Shown: one piece after another, positions 1 to 6,556 of the stretch | How the letters are laid out: each line of letters opens with the position of its first letter | Position numbering within the stretch: the first letter of the stretch is position 1 | Source: Acidobacteriota bacterium | GTDB lineage: Bacteria; Acidobacteriota; Terriglobia; Versatilivoradales; Versatilivoraceae | Length of the DNA stretch: 8,366 nucleotides | Reading direction: 5' to 3' | Assembly (NCBI GenBank): GCA_026706225.1 | Contig: JAPOZE010000210.1 | Coordinates: 1-8,366 of the forward strand | Program-made: the position numbers and the translations under genes | Notes under the pieces: model-generated | Databases searched by the model: none | What the model saw: only the letters and a program-made list of their open reading frames with translations | Told to the model about the DNA's origin: nothing

Positions 1-1049
1 GCGGAGACAGCCACACCTCCACCCACGGCGCCTTTGGGGCCCTGGCCTTCGGGATCGGCACCAGCGAGGTGGAGCACGTGCTGGCTACCCAGTGTCTGCT
101 CCAGGACCGGCCCAGAACCCTGTTGGTTCAGGTGGAAGGCCGGCGTCCCTATGGTGTTGAGGCAAAAGACATCATTCTCTCCATTATCGGTCGGATCGGA
201 ACCAGCGGGGGGGCGGGGTCGGTGATCGAGTACGCCGGCCAGACCATCCGGGACCTCACCATGGAAGAGCGCATGACCGTTTGCAACATGTCGATCGAGG
301 GGGGCGCCCGGGCCGGGATGATTGCCCCGGACGAGACGACTTTCGACTACCTCCGCGGTCGAAAGTATGCTCCGGCCGATTTTGAAGAGGCCGTTGCCGG
401 CTGGAAAAAGCTGGCCGGCGACCCCGGAGCCGAATTCGACTGCACCATCCGCATCGAAGCCGCAGGCTTGAGCCCGCAGGTTACCTGGGGCACCAATCCG
501 GGCCACGTGGCCTCGATCGATTCCCGGGTTCCCGACCCGGCTGAATTCGATGATCCCAATGCGCGCAAGTCCGCCGAACGCGCCCTGGATTACATGGATC
601 TGAGGCCGGGAACGCCGCTGGTGGACATCGCGGTGGATCGGGTCTTCATCGGATCCTGCACCAACTCCCGTCTCGAGGACCTCCGGTCGGCGGCCCGCTT
701 CGTCAAGGGGAGGCGCGTTTCTTCCGGAGTTCAGGCCATGGTGGTGCCCGGTTCGCAACAGGTCAAGTGGCAGGCCGAAAAGGAGGGGTTGCACCACTTG
801 TTTCGGGAGTCCGGATTCGACTGGCGCGAATCGGGGTGCTCGATGTGTCTGGGGATGAATCCCGACATCCTCAGTCCGGGCCAGCGGTGCGTGTCCACCT
901 CCAACCGCAATTTCGAGGGGAGACAGGGAAAGGGGGGGAGGACACACCTGGTCAGTCCCGTCATGGCGGCTGCCGCGGCCATTGAAGGACACCTGGTGGA
1001 TGTCAGGCAGTACGATCTCAAGCCGAAACCCTCGTCCGACCCGTCCTGA
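1..1049 (+). CDS. leuC: 3-isopropylmalate dehydratase large subunit LeuC (5' partial)
   Basis: This is the large, [4Fe-4S]-carrying subunit of isopropylmalate isomerase. With LeuD it converts 2-isopropylmalate to 3-isopropylmalate in cytoplasmic leucine biosynthesis. The frame is already open at base 3 and begins inside the conserved [17 protein letters not shown] stretch, so the true start lies upstream. About 349 residues are present; from the usual family length of about 470, roughly 120 to 130 N-terminal residues are missing. The three iron-sulfur ligand cysteines are visible: one in GSCTNSR (codon 657-659) and two in GCSMCLGMN (codons 837-839 and 846-848). The family signatures [31 protein letters not shown] and the [10 protein letters not shown] tail are intact. 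The stop is 28 bases before leuD, which implies one transcript. Homology to bacterial LeuC rather than aconitase is clear from these motifs and the adjacent leuD. Confidence 0.97.
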   Translation, partial: GDSHTSTHGAFGALAFGIGTSEVEHVLATQCLLQDRPRTLLVQVEGRRPYGVEAKDIILSIIGRIGTSGGAGSVIEYAGQTIRDLTMEERMTVCNMSIEGGARAGMIAPDETTFDYLRGRKYAPADFEEAVAGWKKLAGDPGAEFDCTIRIEAAGLSPQVTWGTNPGHVASIDSRVPDPAEFDDPNARKSAERALDYMDLRPGTPLVDIAVDRVFIGSCTNSRLEDLRSAARFVKGRRVSSGVQAMVVPGSQQVKWQAEKEGLHHLFRESGFDWRESGCSMCLGMNPDILSPGQRCVSTSNRNFEGRQGKGGRTHLVSPVMAAAAAIEGHLVDVRQYDLKPKPSSDPS

Positions 1050-1077
1050 CGCCTGCGCAATTGCCGAGGATGCCGAC

Positions 1078-1689
1078 ATGGAACCCTTTGAGAAAGTTCA
1101 CGGAGTGGTAGCTCCGCTGGATCTGCCCAACGTGGATACGGACCAGATCATCCCCAAGCAGTTCCTCAAACGGATCGAACGGACCGGCTTCGGCCAGTTC
1201 CTCTTCTACGATTGGCGCTTCCTGGAAGGGAAGACCCTCAACCCTGAATTCGAGTTGAACCAGGAGCGCTACCGGGGGGCAAGCATCCTGGTCACCCGAG
1301 CCAACTTCGGTTGCGGGTCCTCGCGGGAGCACGCACCCTGGTCCCTGCTGGACTACGGCTTCCGCTGCATCATCGCTCCCTCGTTCGCAGACATATTCTT
1401 CAACAACTGCTTCAAGAACGGTCTGCTCCCGGTGCGCCTCTCCGAGGAGCAGGTGGAAGCCATTTTTCAGCGCGTTCGCGTAACGCCCGGTTTTCAAATG
1501 ACGGTTGACCTGCAAGAACAGCAAATTCAGGCCGAAGACGGGATGGGCTATGGCTTCCAGGTCGATCCCTTCCGGCGCCAATGCCTCCTCAACGGTTGGG
1601 ACGATATCGGCCTCACCCTGCGGCATGAAGACCTGATCGCTCAATTCGAATCCCGAAGCGCCTCGCCTCTGAGTCCCCCATCGGTCTGA
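1078..1689 (+). CDS. leuD: 3-isopropylmalate dehydratase small subunit LeuD
   Basis: This is the small subunit of isopropylmalate isomerase. It supplies the swivel domain that closes over the active site of the LeuC iron-sulfur subunit. The protein has 203 residues, close to the usual length of about 200. The N-terminus ([20 protein letters not shown], residues 8-27), the substrate-loop motif [11 protein letters not shown] (residues 78-88) and [19 protein letters not shown] all match the LeuD family. I chose the ATG at 1078 because it is preceded by a GAGGA Shine-Dalgarno-like site at 1066-1070, seven bases away, and because it fits the family N-terminus. The same frame stays open further upstream, but only as overlap with leuC. 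The last ten or so residues, rich in Ser and Pro, are the only part without obvious conservation. Confidence 0.97.
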   Translation: MEPFEKVHGVVAPLDLPNVDTDQIIPKQFLKRIERTGFGQFLFYDWRFLEGKTLNPEFELNQERYRGASILVTRANFGCGSSREHAPWSLLDYGFRCIIAPSFADIFFNNCFKNGLLPVRLSEEQVEAIFQRVRVTPGFQMTVDLQEQQIQAEDGMGYGFQVDPFRRQCLLNGWDDIGLTLRHEDLIAQFESRSASPLSPPSV

Positions 1690-1750
1690 GCCCGAGCCAA
1701 GTGATTTCAGATTGTGGATTTCGAGTGCCGGTTTGCGCCCAACGAGAACA

Positions 1751-1767
1751 GTGTCCACGAGGGACAC
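1751..1767. repeat. Inverted repeat, 6-bp stem
   Basis: gtgtcc (1751-1756) pairs perfectly with ggacac (1762-1767) around a five-base loop, acgag. No T-run follows, so it is not a convincing intrinsic terminator for leuCD. It sits inside the repeat patchwork and is best read as part of a dispersed repeat. Confidence 0.45.
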
Positions 1768-1813
1768 GAAGAGGCGCAAACAAACGTTCCACGACGGGGC
1801 GCGAAGGGCGCCG

Positions 1814-1846
1814 GTTCATAAGTATTGCTACGTATTCCAGGCAGGA
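1814..1846 (+). repeat. 33-bp direct repeat, copy 1
   Basis: The element starts gttcataagtatt and continues through ctacgtatt to ggcagga. It matches 2798-2830 at 30 of 33 positions without gaps; the differences are at positions 14, 24 and 26 of the element. The two copies lie about 0.98 kb apart in the same orientation and bracket the HEPN-like gene. Copy 1 continues into ggatgcccacc and the hairpin at 1865-1881, while copy 2 diverges after ggcagga. Confidence 0.85.
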
Positions 1847-1864
1847 GGATGCCCACCCGGGAAC

Positions 1865-1881
1865 GCGGGCGTCCCGCCCGC
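1865..1881. repeat. GC-rich palindromic hairpin, 7-bp stem
   Basis: gcgggcg (1865-1871) pairs perfectly with cgcccgc (1875-1881) across a three-base loop, tcc. It follows directly on copy 1 of the 33-base repeat and resembles the REP-type palindromes that spread in intergenic DNA. There is no T-tract after it, so termination by the classic mechanism is unlikely. Confidence 0.55.
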
Positions 1882-1957
1882 ACAACATTTCCAATTTGCC
1901 GCAAGCATATCTGGGATTTCAGCCGACACAAGCCACGTAGACGATACTGACAGTGTC

Positions 1958-2620
1958 TTGTATTGCAGTTCGGCCGCCGATTACGATGACGCACAGAGCA
2001 AGTTGATTTCTGTGTATGTTGAGGAGGTCACGAAGTTCGTGTGGGTCTGGATGGCGCTAGAAATGACGATCGACAGCCTATGTACTTCGTCGCGACGCGA
2101 TCGAATTGGACACGCGGTCAGATTCGTCGGAGAAAAGGGTGCTCGAATTCGATTTTTTGGGTTATGTGAGGCCGAGCAAGAGATGCATGCTAAGGCACCG
2201 AATGTTGTTCTTGATAAATTCAGATGCGACGTGAGCAAGAGAATTAAGGAACCTGGTCAAGAGGCGCCAAAGGATCTCTTCTTCTTTTACCTGTGTCGGG
2301 CGGCAAGGAATTATCTGGTACACGGGAATGCGGACATGCCGATCGCAAACGAATGGGACAAAAACACGACCGATTGGTATGAACGCAATGATCGAGTCGT
2401 TTGGGTCCGGTCTCTTGCGCGCCTGGTCCTGTTTGGGCTTCAATCGTTGCTGTATGCTACCTTCCTCGATAGCAACCACACAACAGCGACTGTGATGAGG
2501 TCTGAGGGAGTGCACGAAGGGGTGCTGGTGCACGAGGCTTTACAAGTCCGTCACGTCAACGAAGGCGACTACGTTTTCAATCATGGGCAACGCAGGTTTT
2601 TCGAATCCGACTCAGCCTGA
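1958..2620 (+). CDS. Hypothetical protein with a HEPN-like R-N-x3-H motif
   Basis: I do not recognise a named family. With the start used here the protein has 220 residues. It looks alpha-helical, with a hydrophobic N-terminal helix (VEEVTKFVWVWMALEMTI) and a later one (VRSLARLVLFGLQSLLYAT). Between them lies FYLCRAARNYLVHGNADMP. Its core RNYLVH (codons 2306-2323, residues 117-122) fits the R-[N/D/H]-x3-H motif of HEPN domains, many of which are metal-independent RNases in toxin-antitoxin and defence systems. No signal peptide or zinc site is seen. The start is uncertain. The frame is open from 1712 through the repeats, the first in-frame ATG is only at 2051, and GTG codons at 2012 and 2039 are alternatives; an AGGAGG at 2022-2027 precedes the latter by 11 bases. 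I chose TTG 1958 because YDDAQSKLISVYVEE still reads like protein while sequence before about 1900 is repeat. GC is about 43-57% in sampled lines, below the flanking genes. No nucleotidyltransferase or antitoxin partner is adjacent. Confidence 0.7.
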   Translation: MYCSSAADYDDAQSKLISVYVEEVTKFVWVWMALEMTIDSLCTSSRRDRIGHAVRFVGEKGARIRFFGLCEAEQEMHAKAPNVVLDKFRCDVSKRIKEPGQEAPKDLFFFYLCRAARNYLVHGNADMPIANEWDKNTTDWYERNDRVVWVRSLARLVLFGLQSLLYATFLDSNHTTATVMRSEGVHEGVLVHEALQVRHVNEGDYVFNHGQRRFFESDSA

Positions 2621-2797
2621 TTCAGCCGATTCGTCGCGGTGAGGCGTTGCGAAACGCTCCACGAGGCGCCCGCCTTCCTCTTCTTGCACACAGGAATCAA
2701 AAGTCGGGAGAGTTATTCCAGTCGTTCAACAGCCGCCCTATTCCTCCCCCCAAATGGAGTTGTCCACGGAGCCAAACTAAGCACACCAAGCACACCA
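2621..2797. other. Intergenic spacer with weak hairpin and 9-bp tandem repeat
   Basis: No credible gene is seen here. A small stem-loop, gcgtt-gcga-aacgc (2644-2657), follows the HEPN-like gene by 23 bases. It has a GNRA-type loop but no T-tract, so a terminator role is doubtful. At 2779-2796 the unit aagcacacc occurs twice in tandem, just before repeat copy 2. A tgtccacg at 2761-2768 echoes the tgtccacg at 1752-1759 upstream of copy 1, so both 33-base elements may sit in the same larger composite repeat. Confidence 0.45.
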
Positions 2798-2830
2798 GTT
2801 CATAAGTATTCCTACGTATTTCGGGCAGGA
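2798..2830 (+). repeat. 33-bp direct repeat, copy 2
   Basis: This is the same orientation and length as the copy at 1814-1846, with 30 of 33 identical bases. It ends in ggcagga, and its last base is the A of an in-frame ATG (2830-2832) that could be called as the start of the downstream propeller gene. The next copy of any related sequence is the ggcagg-based hairpin at 2921-2939. Confidence 0.85.
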
Positions 2831-2847
2831 TGAAGCGCAGGGGATCG

Positions 2848-4107
2848 ATGTTCTCTCTTTCCACGAATTCAATGGGAAGTAGGAACCGCGGAGATTGCGG
2901 GAATGGAATTCATCGAGCACGGCAGGCAAGCATCCTGCCTGGCGTAGCCGTTCTCTGTCTTTCGTTTCTGGCTGTTGCTCCGATAACAACCGGCGACTCG
3001 GCACCGTCCGAGCCCTCCAACGGCTGGTCCCAGCCCCAATCGGGTTGGCTCTACGTTCTGGATCCGGAGGTTGGAGAGGACAAGTCGGTGGTGTGGCTGG
3101 TAGATCCGGAAGAGGGAGTCAAAGGAGGGCTTAAAGCCGGCTTCGCTCCCTTCTTTGCCCTGTCTCCCGATGGGGCCCGTCTCTATGTTTCGTCGAAACC
3201 GCCCGGCCTCCCCGGGTCGGGCGCGAGCTCCTATGAGCTCTGGGCTATCGATACCGCGTCCGGGGTTCTGCTTCAGCAAGTCAAGCTTTCCAATAGACTT
3301 AACTACACGTTGCCCGGCCTGGGAGGACTGGCGGTTTCGCCGGATGGCCGTTACGTCCATGTCGCCAAGAGCCGCACGGTTCGGCCAGGGGTGCACGAGC
3401 AGACAATACAGACCTTCGACACCATCAGGAACAGGTTCTTGCCTGAAGAGGCCGGGTTGCCTGGTTGTGGCTATCCCATCATCGTTCCGGTCTCCGGGGC
3501 ATGGCAGTTGGTTGTGAAGTGCAGCTCCAGGGGGGTAGGTTTGATCAGCCTGGCCGCCGATGGTTCCGTGAATCAGTCTCAGTTTGTGGAAGTGCCGATC
3601 GGCCTCTCGGCGGTTACGAGGGGCAGGAGGGTAGTGCAAAGACCCGTAGCACAGATCTGTCCTTCAGACGATGCTCGGAAACTCGGACTGATTATGGACA
3701 ATGGAGAGATATTTGAGGCGGAGATCGGAGACAGTCCTTTCCGGATCAATCCAACGCTGGCTCCTCCATTGCGCCTGTCGCACAGAGTGCTTCACACCCG
3801 AGTCTCACTCCGTACTCCCGATGGGAGCAAAGTGTTTGTCGGTTGTGCCTCAAAGGACCTTGTAGCCACATCGCTGACCGTCGATGAGATCCACGTCTTC
3901 GACACCGCAAGCTCCTGGACCCGTGAGGCGATCATCAGGACCCCGGTCCCAATCAGCGACCTGGTATTGAGCGCCGACGGCAGGGATCTCTATGGAATCA
4001 GTCCTCAGACGAGGACCCTGCTGACCATTGATCGAGCCACCGGACAGGTGGAAAACAGCATCGGTGACATCGGTGTGCAACCCAGATTTCTGGTTATCGC
4101 CCCCTAA
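2848..4107 (+). CDS. Exported beta-propeller protein, YVTN / amine dehydrogenase heavy chain-like
   Basis: From the start used here the protein has 419 residues. A hydrophobic stretch at residues 29-49 (ILPGVAVLCLSFLAVAP core) after a basic segment looks like a signal peptide, so the product is probably periplasmic or surface-exposed. The rest shows propeller-blade repeats: SPDGARLYV (106-114), SPDGRYVHV (164-172), TPDGSKVFV (323-331) and SADGRDLYG (375-383), with IDTASG, FDTA and IDRATG strands between them. The order WLYVLDP, VVWLVDPEEG, KAGFAPFFALSPDG resembles methylamine dehydrogenase heavy chain (MauB)-like proteins, but no light chain or maturation gene is nearby, so no enzymatic role is claimed. 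The ATG at 2848 is preferred because AGGGG (2839-2843) lies four bases upstream. The in-frame ATG at 2830 abuts the end of a repeat with no spaced ribosome site, and ATG 2872 has none. Codons 2921-2939 contain a palindrome of repeat type, so the N-terminus may be partly repeat-derived. Confidence 0.8.
   Translation: MFSLSTNSMGSRNRGDCGNGIHRARQASILPGVAVLCLSFLAVAPITTGDSAPSEPSNGWSQPQSGWLYVLDPEVGEDKSVVWLVDPEEGVKGGLKAGFAPFFALSPDGARLYVSSKPPGLPGSGASSYELWAIDTASGVLLQQVKLSNRLNYTLPGLGGLAVSPDGRYVHVAKSRTVRPGVHEQTIQTFDTIRNRFLPEEAGLPGCGYPIIVPVSGAWQLVVKCSSRGVGLISLAADGSVNQSQFVEVPIGLSAVTRGRRVVQRPVAQICPSDDARKLGLIMDNGEIFEAEIGDSPFRINPTLAPPLRLSHRVLHTRVSLRTPDGSKVFVGCASKDLVATSLTVDEIHVFDTASSWTREAIIRTPVPISDLVLSADGRDLYGISPQTRTLLTIDRATGQVENSIGDIGVQPRFLVIAP
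2921..2939. repeat. Palindrome inside the propeller gene's signal region
   Basis: ggcagg (2921-2926) pairs with cctgcc (2934-2939) around the loop caagcat. The ggcagg core is shared with the ends of both 33-base repeats. It lies just before the hydrophobic signal segment, coding for GRQASILP or similar. This may be a remnant of the same repeat family inserted in-frame at the gene's 5' end. Confidence 0.4.
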
Positions 4108-4126
4108 GCGGCATCCCCCCCGCCGC
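4108..4126 (+). terminator. Possible weak terminator between convergent genes
   Basis: gcggc (4108-4112) pairs with gccgc (4122-4126) across a C-rich loop and is followed by aattt. It begins at the base after the propeller gene's stop, in the 72-base gap separating it from the convergent antiporter gene. The five-bp stem, nine-base loop and short T-run make this only a weak candidate for an intrinsic terminator. Confidence 0.25.
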
Positions 4127-4179
4127 AATTTCTGAGGAATGATCCGCAAGGTGGGGCGGGCGGTGGTCAACTTGGCGAC

Positions 4180-6156
4180 TCAGCCGCTGAGCAGCAGGGT
4201 TTCCGCCCCTTCCAGCGATTCCGGGGTGCCGCAAAGCACCAATACGTCGTCTTCCTTCAACACCGTGTCGGCGTTCGGTTGCCGTCCGACGATGCCTTGC
4301 CGGCGAATTGCGGTGACCAGTATTCCCGCGTCGGGCAGCCGCAGTTCGGCCAGGGAACGACCCACCGCGGCCGCTCCTTCGGGAAGAGTCAGGGTCTGCA
4401 ATTGTTCCCGGAATGCATGGGACTCGTCCAGCACCTGGGCGTCTTCCTTGCGGAAGATATTCCGGAGCATGCTGTAGCGGTGGCCCCTGATTCTGGCTAC
4501 CTCGTGCACGATTCGGGATATGGGTACGTCCAGCAGAAGCAGGAGGTGGGACGCCAACATGAGCGCGGCTTCCAGAGAATCCGGGACGATTTCGGTGGCG
4601 CCGGCTCTCTGAAGCCTGTCCAAGTCCGTATCGTCCCGTGTTCGAACCAGGATGGGGACGTCCGGGCGAAGTTCCTTTGCCGTCCTGACGATTCTGAGAG
4701 CACCCAGGCTGTCGGGAATGCTGATCACGACCACGCTGGCATTGGCCAGCCCGACGCTTTCAAGAACATGACGCTGAGACGCATCGCCATAGTTGACCGG
4801 ATCGCCGGCCTGTCTGGCGGCGCGTACGCGATAGGGATCCAGATCCAGAGCGATATACTCGAAGCCCTCTTTCTCGAGAATTCGGGCCAGGTTCTGGCCG
4901 ACCCGGCCGTAGCCGCAAACAATGACGTGCCGCCGTTTGGCCAGGACCTCGGTGGCCATGGGTTGTAACGCCAACCGATGCGTTTCGGGATCTTCTCCGG
5001 AAACGAGCCATGCTGCGATGATGCGGTTGTGGCGAATCAGCAGGGGACTCAAGACCATGCTGGCGACGATTCCCGCCAGCAGCAACTGGGCGGCGGCCGG
5101 GTCCAGCACTTGCTCCTGGAGCGACAACGCCAGCAGCGCGATGCCGAATTCGCCTCCCTGGGCCAGAACCAGCCCCGCGCGAATCGAGGCCTGCCAACCG
5201 CCAAGGGAAAAACGAGCTAAAATACATATAATCCATGCTTTACCAATAATTAGAGCCGCCACCACCAGGCTCACCGATGCGATTTGGTCGGCCAAAAGCA
5301 GAAAATCGAGCTGGGTTCCAATGACGATAAAAAACAATCCCAGCAGGATGTCCCGGAAGGGCCGAATATCGGCCTCGACCTGGTGCCGGTATTCGGTCTC
5401 GGACAGCATCATGCCGGCAAGGAAACCACCTACGGCAAGCGACATGCCGACGGCATGCATGAACCACGCCGCTCCCAGTACAATCAGCAGCAGGGTCAGG
5501 GTAAAGAGCTCGGGGCTGCGCCTGTGGGCGACCTCGTGCATGAGAGGCCGCAGCAGCCGATGGCCCACCGCCAGAACAATGACCAGAGCTGCCACGGCTT
5601 CGGCCAGGGCCAGCAGAATCTGGACGGGCAGCATCCGATCGCCTTGGCCGGCCAGAGAGATCAGCATGAGAAAGGCAATCACCGCCATATCCTGAAACAG
5701 GAGCGTCGCCACCGAGCAGCGTCCGTGGCTCTGGTCCAGCTCCAGTTGCTCGCGAAGCTGCTTGATCACGATCACGGTCGAGGACATGGCCACCGCGCCG
5801 CCCAGAATGATCGCCGAGGCAAGTGGGACCGCCGCCCAGGAAGCCACCGCCGCGGCTACCAGCGAAGTCACCAGGACCTGGGCGCCTCCAAGGCCGATCA
5901 TCTGCCAGCGCATGGCGACCAGCCGAGGCAGGGAGAATTCAAGGCCCAGCGTGAAGAGAAGAAAAACGACCCCGAACTCCGCCAGAAATCCGGTTTCGCC
6001 GGTTGAGGAAAACAAGCCAAACGCCTGGGGCCCCACCAACATTCCCACCAGGATGTATCCCGGCGCCGTTGGTAGCTCCAAACGCCTGAAGACCGTGACG
6101 ACCACCACGGCGCATCCCAGAAGCAGGAGAACGTTTGCGAGGTCTATTTCATCCAT
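4180..6156 (-). CDS. Kef-type (CPA2) monovalent cation:proton antiporter with RCK domains
   Basis: This is an inner-membrane antiporter or ligand-gated efflux protein of the CPA2 family (KefB/KefC/YbaL group), expected to exchange K+ or Na+ for H+. The 658-residue protein has a hydrophobic N-terminal domain of about 12 helices (residues 5-385). It includes PGYILVGMLVGP (32-43), LLFQDMAVI (152-160) and LAQGGEFGIALL (331-342), all hallmarks of the family. An RCK_N (TrkA-N) Rossmann domain follows, with HVIVCGYGRVGQ (410-421) and the acidic residue closing the second strand in ALDLD (436-440). A TrkA-C-like domain lies at about residues 590-655. This architecture is closer to YbaL-type proteins than to glutathione-gated KefC; the cation and ligand cannot be read from sequence. 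I chose ATG 6156 because MDEIDLANVLLLLG leads straight into the first helix; a TTG at 6198 would add 14 unconvincing residues. Codons around 5211-5260 are unusually AT-rich. It converges on the propeller gene and diverges from the Lpt gene. Confidence 0.93.
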   Translation of the reverse strand: MDEIDLANVLLLLGCAVVVVTVFRRLELPTAPGYILVGMLVGPQAFGLFSSTGETGFLAEFGVVFLLFTLGLEFSLPRLVAMRWQMIGLGGAQVLVTSLVAAAVASWAAVPLASAIILGGAVAMSSTVIVIKQLREQLELDQSHGRCSVATLLFQDMAVIAFLMLISLAGQGDRMLPVQILLALAEAVAALVIVLAVGHRLLRPLMHEVAHRRSPELFTLTLLLIVLGAAWFMHAVGMSLAVGGFLAGMMLSETEYRHQVEADIRPFRDILLGLFFIVIGTQLDFLLLADQIASVSLVVAALIIGKAWIICILARFSLGGWQASIRAGLVLAQGGEFGIALLALSLQEQVLDPAAAQLLLAGIVASMVLSPLLIRHNRIIAAWLVSGEDPETHRLALQPMATEVLAKRRHVIVCGYGRVGQNLARILEKEGFEYIALDLDPYRVRAARQAGDPVNYGDASQRHVLESVGLANASVVVISIPDSLGALRIVRTAKELRPDVPILVRTRDDTDLDRLQRAGATEIVPDSLEAALMLASHLLLLLDVPISRIVHEVARIRGHRYSMLRNIFRKEDAQVLDESHAFREQLQTLTLPEGAAAVGRSLAELRLPDAGILVTAIRRQGIVGRQPNADTVLKEDDVLVLCGTPESLEGAETLLLSG

Positions 6157-6556
6157 GGTCCAAGGGCAGATTGGAAGTTTGCAGGCAAGCGGCTCCAAAG
6201 CGCGGCATGGAGCACAGCCTCAATGGGTAGTATATCGAGCGCTGGTGGAATGGTTCCATGCCATTTTGGCTGGCGCCGCGCTCAGAGCTTCAGGAAGAAT
6301 GGGCGGTTCCGGATCTTCGGTGTTTACTTCCGATAAGGTATATTATGTAAACTTTGGTATGGACCCCCGTGAATCTGCGAGTGCTTGGGGGAATCGTTGC
6401 ATGAGCCGCGGTGCCCTACCGGCCGTTTCCCGGTGGAACTGTCATCGGAGATGGTAACCTTATTTTCGGGACGGAACACTGGAATGAGCATGGCGATGAC
6501 TTGCGGAAGGTGGCAGCCACGCCGATGACGATGGAAACCGTTGCCGGCGCAACCCC
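6157..6556. other. Divergent intergenic region with an AT-rich island
   Basis: These 400 bases separate the antiporter and LptFG start codons and should contain promoters for both. I see no convincing gene. The only striking element is an AT-rich island at about 6321-6358, containing gataaggtatattatgtaaa, set in otherwise GC-rich DNA. It has -10-like hexamers on both strands (tatatt at 6339-6344 on plus; cataat, the complement of 6342-6347, on minus), but no good -35 match at the right spacing. A short frame from GTG 6411 ends in a TGA overlapping the LptFG start (ATGA at 6557-6560) but lacks a ribosome site. Confidence 0.35.

Larger units (their letters stand above)
1700..1881. repeat. Patchwork of degenerate intergenic repeats downstream of leuD
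   Basis: Several short repeat-like pieces lie end to end between leuD and the next gene. Around 1703-1725 there is gatttcagattgtggattt, which has an internally repetitive look (gatttcag / gattgtg / gatttcg). Around 1751-1800 there are copies of a ccacga...gacacgaag-type motif (gtccacgagggacacgaag, then gttccacgacggggcgcgaag). At 1814-1846 there is a 33-base element present again at 2798-2830, and 1865-1881 is a perfect GC hairpin. From general experience, such blocks are dispersed, non-coding repeats in GC-rich environmental bacteria and often yield spurious translations in all frames. I treat the region as non-coding although a long plus-strand frame crosses it. Confidence 0.6.

Noticed and set aside
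1018..1779. Long open frame on the minus strand (about 253 codons) across leuD
   Set aside because: It is antisense to leuD, which has clear family motifs, and it runs on into repeat DNA. Its composition matches the shadow of a GC-rich gene.
1958..2620. HEPN/MNT toxin-antitoxin pair
   Set aside because: No nucleotidyltransferase motif (GSxARG-type) or small partner gene is found on either side; the neighbours are leuD and the propeller gene.
2644..2657. Hairpin after the HEPN-like gene as an intrinsic terminator
   Set aside because: The stem is only five base pairs and no T-run follows.
1814..2830. The two 33-bp repeats as a CRISPR array or integron attC pair
   Set aside because: There are only two copies nearly 1 kb apart with a gene between them, no regular spacers, no cas gene, and no clear attC core sites or integrase.
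4922..6006. Long open frames on the plus strand opposite the antiporter gene
   Set aside because: They overlap strongly conserved antiporter motifs on the other strand, have low-complexity translations rich in Arg, Gln and Ser, and lack ribosome sites.
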